Shown here: piece after piece, positions 59,883-64,000 of the stretch | Position numbering within the stretch: the stretch's first letter is position 1 | Layout of the letters: every line of letters starts with the position of its first letter | Source: Macrotrachela quadricornifera | Taxonomy: Eukaryota > Rotifera > Eurotatoria > Philodinida > Philodinidae | NCBI GenBank assembly: GCA_022393335.1 | Contig: JAJEKB010016749.1 | Location: 1 to 64,000, forward strand | DNA: 64,000 bases | Direction: 5' to 3' | Made by a program: the position numbers and the translations under genes | The notes under the pieces: model-generated | Database searches by the model: none | Seen by the model: the letters and a program-made list of their open reading frames with translations, nothing else | Told to the model about the DNA's origin: nothing

Positions 59883-61385
59883 TTAACGTGTTGTATGTTT
59901 ACATTGAGTTTTTGGTAATGGGCGATATTTGGTAGTCGTATACATTGTATTAATTTTTTTTGATTTGAAAAGTTCTTTCTCTTCTTTCTTAATTGGTGAT
60001 ATACTTCTACGTAGTCGCCACATTCGTCGTCGACTGAGAAGAAACTTTTCGATTTCGTTCATCAACTGATCATGCAAATCGTCTAATACTTTATTTCGTA
60101 TTGTATTAAGTACAGATTCATATTCATACAATTCATTTAGAGTTCGTTCGCATGTTAATACTTCATCCTGTTTTGCCGTCAAAAGTAATTCGCCTATCTT
60201 TCGGACAACTTGCTGCTGTGAATAATTCTGTTTTTGATGTTCAATTAATGTAATAATATTTCGTTTGAATTTTTGTATTTTTTTCGTTAGCTTACTATAT
60301 TTTTGTTCAAATTTTGCCGTTAATTCACATATTTCAGATAAAATGCTTTTTCGTATTGTAACTTGCACAGTATTTCTGTTGATTATCTCATCTAAAATTA
60401 CTTCATATGTTAGTTGATCAAAATTATCAAAATTTTGACTAGGTGTTTTTGCTGATACTTGTTCCAACACTGTATCCAGTAAATATTTATATATATAGTT
60501 GAATACCTTATTACAAATTGGTTCCAAATTCTTGTTTATAAAATGGAGTTTTTTACGATATTTATTGAATGAATTAAAATAACTTTTCCCATTGATTAAA
60601 ACAATATTCCTGTATGGAAAATCTTCATCACTTAAAAAAGTAGGATTCCAATCTTGCGATATATGATTGTCTGTTGTGATCGATTTTTCTTGAATTTCCT
60701 TTTCTATTCTTTGTTCAAGTTGATATAGAGATTTTAATAAAGATGGACAAAATATAGAAAAATAATTCTCAGCAATTTTATACACATGATAACGAATATT
60801 TGTTTGAAATAATTTGTGTGCACTAAGAATAAACATAATGAACCAATAGATTTGATCGATTATTTTACGATTTTTAAAATCATATTCTTCTTTTGCCATA
60901 GCGATAGCAAATCGAACAGCCATATCCTGAGTATCCGATGATCTATAAATCAATTGATACGTACCTAATGAATCATCACATTCAATAATCCAAAAGAAAC
61001 TTGAATCAACTTCTTCGAGAGTTGGTCCTTCTCTAGGTCCAACACCAAGAAAATCCAAAAGAGCAATAATAGACAGAATATTATAACTTTTAGGTAGACG
61101 AATAAATACTTGTCGTATTGAATAAAATGAAATTGAATCAAGAGCAAACAGAAAATCCTGGTACTTAATGCAAGAATCGAGTAAATAATATCCTTCATTA
61201 GCTTGGATTGAATCAAAATATGGTCCAGCAGAGACTAATGCAGTTAAATAAGGAATTTTTTCAATTTGACATTCATTCAATGTCAAAAGTTCACCTGAAT
61301 TAAAACGAAATATTTTAGTTGTTGTTGATGATTCATCAATATGATTATCCATTTGAATGAATATAATCAGAAAAGAAATTTTCAT
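59883..61385 (-). CDS. BTB/POZ-like protein of a rotifer-type family, single exon
   Basis: 500 residues without introns if the Met at 61,385 is used. A second Met at 61,352 (MDNHIDESST) is the likelier start because the first 11 residues add only a hydrophobic stub. Residues about 25-115 (IFRFNSGELLTLNE, IPYLTALVSAG, YFDSIQ, then RLPKSYNILSIIALLDFLGV) have the strand-helix order of a BTB/T1-type domain, with a gene-family style I associate with bdelloids. Residues about 150-215 are helical (MAVRFAIAMAKEEYDF). The C-terminal half (300-470) is Lys/Glu/Leu-rich and probably coiled-coil, ending in an Arg-rich stretch (LLSRRRMWRLRRSI). It could be an oligomerising adaptor. No enzymatic motif is seen; function is unknown. 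Confidence 0.7.
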   Translation of the reverse strand: MKISFLIIFIQMDNHIDESSTTTKIFRFNSGELLTLNECQIEKIPYLTALVSAGPYFDSIQANEGYYLLDSCIKYQDFLFALDSISFYSIRQVFIRLPKSYNILSIIALLDFLGVGPREGPTLEEVDSSFFWIIECDDSLGTYQLIYRSSDTQDMAVRFAIAMAKEEYDFKNRKIIDQIYWFIMFILSAHKLFQTNIRYHVYKIAENYFSIFCPSLLKSLYQLEQRIEKEIQEKSITTDNHISQDWNPTFLSDEDFPYRNIVLINGKSYFNSFNKYRKKLHFINKNLEPICNKVFNYIYKYLLDTVLEQVSAKTPSQNFDNFDQLTYEVILDEIINRNTVQVTIRKSILSEICELTAKFEQKYSKLTKKIQKFKRNIITLIEHQKQNYSQQQVVRKIGELLLTAKQDEVLTCERTLNELYEYESVLNTIRNKVLDDLHDQLMNEIEKFLLSRRRMWRLRRSISPIKKEEKELFKSKKINTMYTTTKYRPLPKTQCKHTTR

Positions 61386-64000
61386 TCATTTTTATATAAG
61401 TACACAAAAAATGATTCATTATGTTCTGTTCTTTTCTTTTGAGAAGAAAATTGGAAATTTCCAAGATCAGTTTTGTGTGTTTTACAATTTTAATCGTATT
61501 TATCATTTCAATTTTCATCTTTTGTAATTTTAGACTGCTATTGCATTTTTTTTCTGCTGTGCATCTGTATTTTACATTTTTAAGTTTGTATGCATTTGTA
61601 TGGTTGCTTTTTTATTTGAGTACCTGCTTATGACGTTAAAAGAATACAGAAAAATATTGTAAATAAAAATTGCAAGAAAGATTAAAACTAAATTAAAAAA
61701 AAAAATCGTTACGCATGATAATGCATAGTTTTTGGTATGAAATTCGGGTTTTTTCAATAAATAAAATGTGCTACAAGGCAATAAAACTCAGATTATATTA
61801 TTAAAAATTGAATATCCGTGTTTTTGCATCATAGATTTTTAGTTATTTCATCGTACTTCGTTCAATAATGAGCCATGGTAATTTACACTCATATATGAAT
61901 GCAGTTCTGATAAAGTATAGAGAACGATGAGAAGCTAAACTCTTTTACATGTCAATGTTGAATATTAGAATCACAGAAAAACTTGCTGCTATATAACACT
62001 TATCTGAAGTCAAGATTACCAAGCAATTTCAACTTTTTTATTCTTTTTATTAGCCTCAATAAATGTCAGTCATTGACAACAATTGTGTTTTATTGATTTA
62101 TCTTTGATGTTACGATCATGATTGATCGATTCTAATCCTAGTCGTAAACGACCGTATATCAATCATTTATGAAGTAAAACGACAAATATTAACGGTCACT
62201 GTTTACATCAATTATAAAGGGAGTTTTACGAGAAACTACGGACATCTTTAACAATGATTGTAAAAAGTCGTTGTAAACAGTTGATTAAGTTTAGAATTGT
62301 TCGATCAGTAAACCTTACAAACTTTTCGTTAGCAAATTAGTCATACTAAAAGCAGAATATATACTATTTGATTTATGATCGAAAAGATTTTTAAAGATCT
62401 GTTCCTATGATGGTTGATAAGACATAAATCAAAATCGGTCATACAAAATAGTTTCAAGTTGTTATGCCATAATTGACACAAGCAGCACAGAGAAATCTAA
62501 TTTTTGTCTGATATCTAATGAAAACCAAGACAAAAGGATTTAAAGGTATTTTTTGTGAGTTTCATATGGTATGTGTAAGAACAAGACACAAATCGAATGT
62601 GCTCAAAATCTTTATTAAAGTGATCTTCATGTGATTTCAAAAGCGACCAAGCAAGTGAAATTTATCTAAAGATAAAATAACGATTAGTATAATCTTGAAC
62701 ACAAGACTTTTTCATAGTACTATTAACGATTAAGTGTTTTTTGTTATCATCTTCATCAAAATTTTGATACAAAGCAGTATCTTCTATGACTTAATTAAAA
62801 AGACAATAGTTAATAGATTTCGATTCAATTTCATTCTTGATTCTATTGGATTTGTATGCTTTTCGGATGTACCAAATGATCAAGATAGCATAGATAAACT
62901 TAGATCATCAAGATCTTTGTTATTATCTTTTTGTGTTTGACAAACAGGACGATTAGTTAGATACATAATAAAATTGAATGATGACTGCAATTCCTTAGTT
63001 CAAATAACAAAAATATTTATTTTACATTTGAAACAACTGTTTATGAAACTATTTGGTATTGAATATGAGCTAATCGTTAATTATTGCATTATTGTGCAGA
63101 AAGACGAACCATATCTATTGTTAATTGTTTAATTTAATATTTTCATTTTGTTTAGCATCATCTACGAGAATAATTGAAGAATATTATAGAAAATCTTTTA
63201 TATAGCGTTGACGTGTTTTTAGTTGATAGAAAACTAACGAAAATTTTCGTATCATATGCTAGAAGATGAAGCATCAAAAGCTGAACAAAATTATCTATTT
63301 ATATATTACTTTTCTGTGAACTAATGAATAGTTAACTATGAAATCTTGTTTGCACCCAGTCAGTTTTTGAATGAAAAATGTCTCAAGTTTTTAGTGTGTC
63401 GAGCGCTATTTTGATATTGTGCGAGATCCATGATCATTTTTTACGTATGTTATACAGTTTTTCTTCACTACCAAATAATTATAGGTGTATGATATCTCAC
63501 GCTCTTTTGAGGTGAGTAGAGCGGGTGAGCTGTCACACACCTAAATGAGAATGTCAAATAAAAAAAAACTGAATTTTATTAGTTGCTTCGATTTCTTTCT
63601 GGCTTCATGGATATTCTCTTAATCCTTAACAAATCCTAAATATTGTGTGTATCCACGTATCTCGATAAAAATTTGAATCAAATATTATTTTTTTGGAGAT
63701 CGAATTTCAAATTACATTCAAATACATCAACCAGTGACATATTTGCACAGCTATATTCCCACTTGTATAGTGGCATGATCAAATACATTACCAATGATAA
63801 TCACTCGGATTAAATTTATGTATAGTATGATCGTGTTACTGTAGACGGTAGAAGCAAAAACAAAAAAAAAACAGATACATACATACAAATATGAAGAGTA
63901 TGATGAATCATAAATGTGAGGAAGTAATAAAAAACAACTATTGGGAGTCGCATATTCACATCATCACATGCAACCCATGTGATCATTTTTTCAAGAATTT
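61386..64000. other. Long A+T-rich intergenic end of window
   Basis: No supported gene. At 62,140-62,210 a patch has cgtaaacgaccg/aacggtcactgtttac motifs similar to the aaacgg-rich ends seen at 24.5 and 25.7 kb, perhaps a relic of the same family. Frames at 61,421-61,633 and 62,734-62,940 have no recognisable domain. Confidence 0.4.

Noticed and set aside
1..64000. Telomeric location
   Set aside because: I saw no tandem tgtggg or other telomere-type array and no telomere-associated retroelement reading frame.

Overview
This is a eukaryotic, strongly A+T-rich genomic window. Genes are sparse and carry many short GT-AG introns of about 50-75 bases. The sequence between them is packed with DNA transposons and inverted repeats. 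The gene content (a Rel-type transcription factor, an SLC6 transporter, papain-type protease, FLYWCH-MULE and mariner transposases, an intronless glycoside hydrolase of bacterial or fungal style, and a BTB-like protein of a kind I associate with rotifers) suggests a small invertebrate. My best guess is a bdelloid rotifer of the Rotaria type. That assignment is inference; no rRNA or mitochondrial marker is present.

Layout. 0.6-5.4 kb is a set of palindromes inserted inside one another. 6.9-9.7 kb holds broken or partial minus-strand coding sequence and a degenerate tandem repeat of about 175 bp. 10.2-10.5 kb is a small GC-rich MITE. 10.55-13.65 kb is what looks like a complete Mutator-like element with a five-exon, uninterrupted FLYWCH-MULE transposase gene. 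14-17 kb is repeats, including a 42-bp minisatellite present in both orientations. 17.8-20.7 kb is a terminal-inverted-repeat element filled with a 140-bp array, into which a mariner has jumped. 21.8-26.2 kb holds a GC-rich inverted repeat and a long palindrome with a decayed SWIM-finger reading frame and a second element nested in one arm. 27.5-29.4 kb is a MITE, a foldback element and a mariner fragment.

The gene-bearing part follows. A Rel-homology/IPT transcription factor lies at 30.8-32.6 kb (+, six exons). A secreted clan GH-A glycoside hydrolase lies at 34.9-35.9 kb (+, intronless). An SLC6 sodium-dependent transporter spans 40.6-46.4 kb (+, at least 13 exons). A four-repeat cysteine-rich, probably GPI-anchored protein lies at 51.9-52.9 kb (+). 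A papain-family protease with an acidic tail lies at 55.2-56.6 kb (-, five exons). A BTB-like protein lies at 59.9-61.4 kb (-). Between them sit two TTAA-flanked piggyBac-type MITEs, several foldback elements (some inside introns) and a decayed long-TIR transposon with DDE-transposase remnants. A 10-N assembly gap lies at 37,862-37,871, inside a tandem duplication.

I see no operon-like cooperation among the host genes. Transposons, repeats and introns account for most of the structure. Exon boundaries were worked out by eye from GT-AG sites and reading-phase agreement, and all protein family calls come from motif recognition without database searches.
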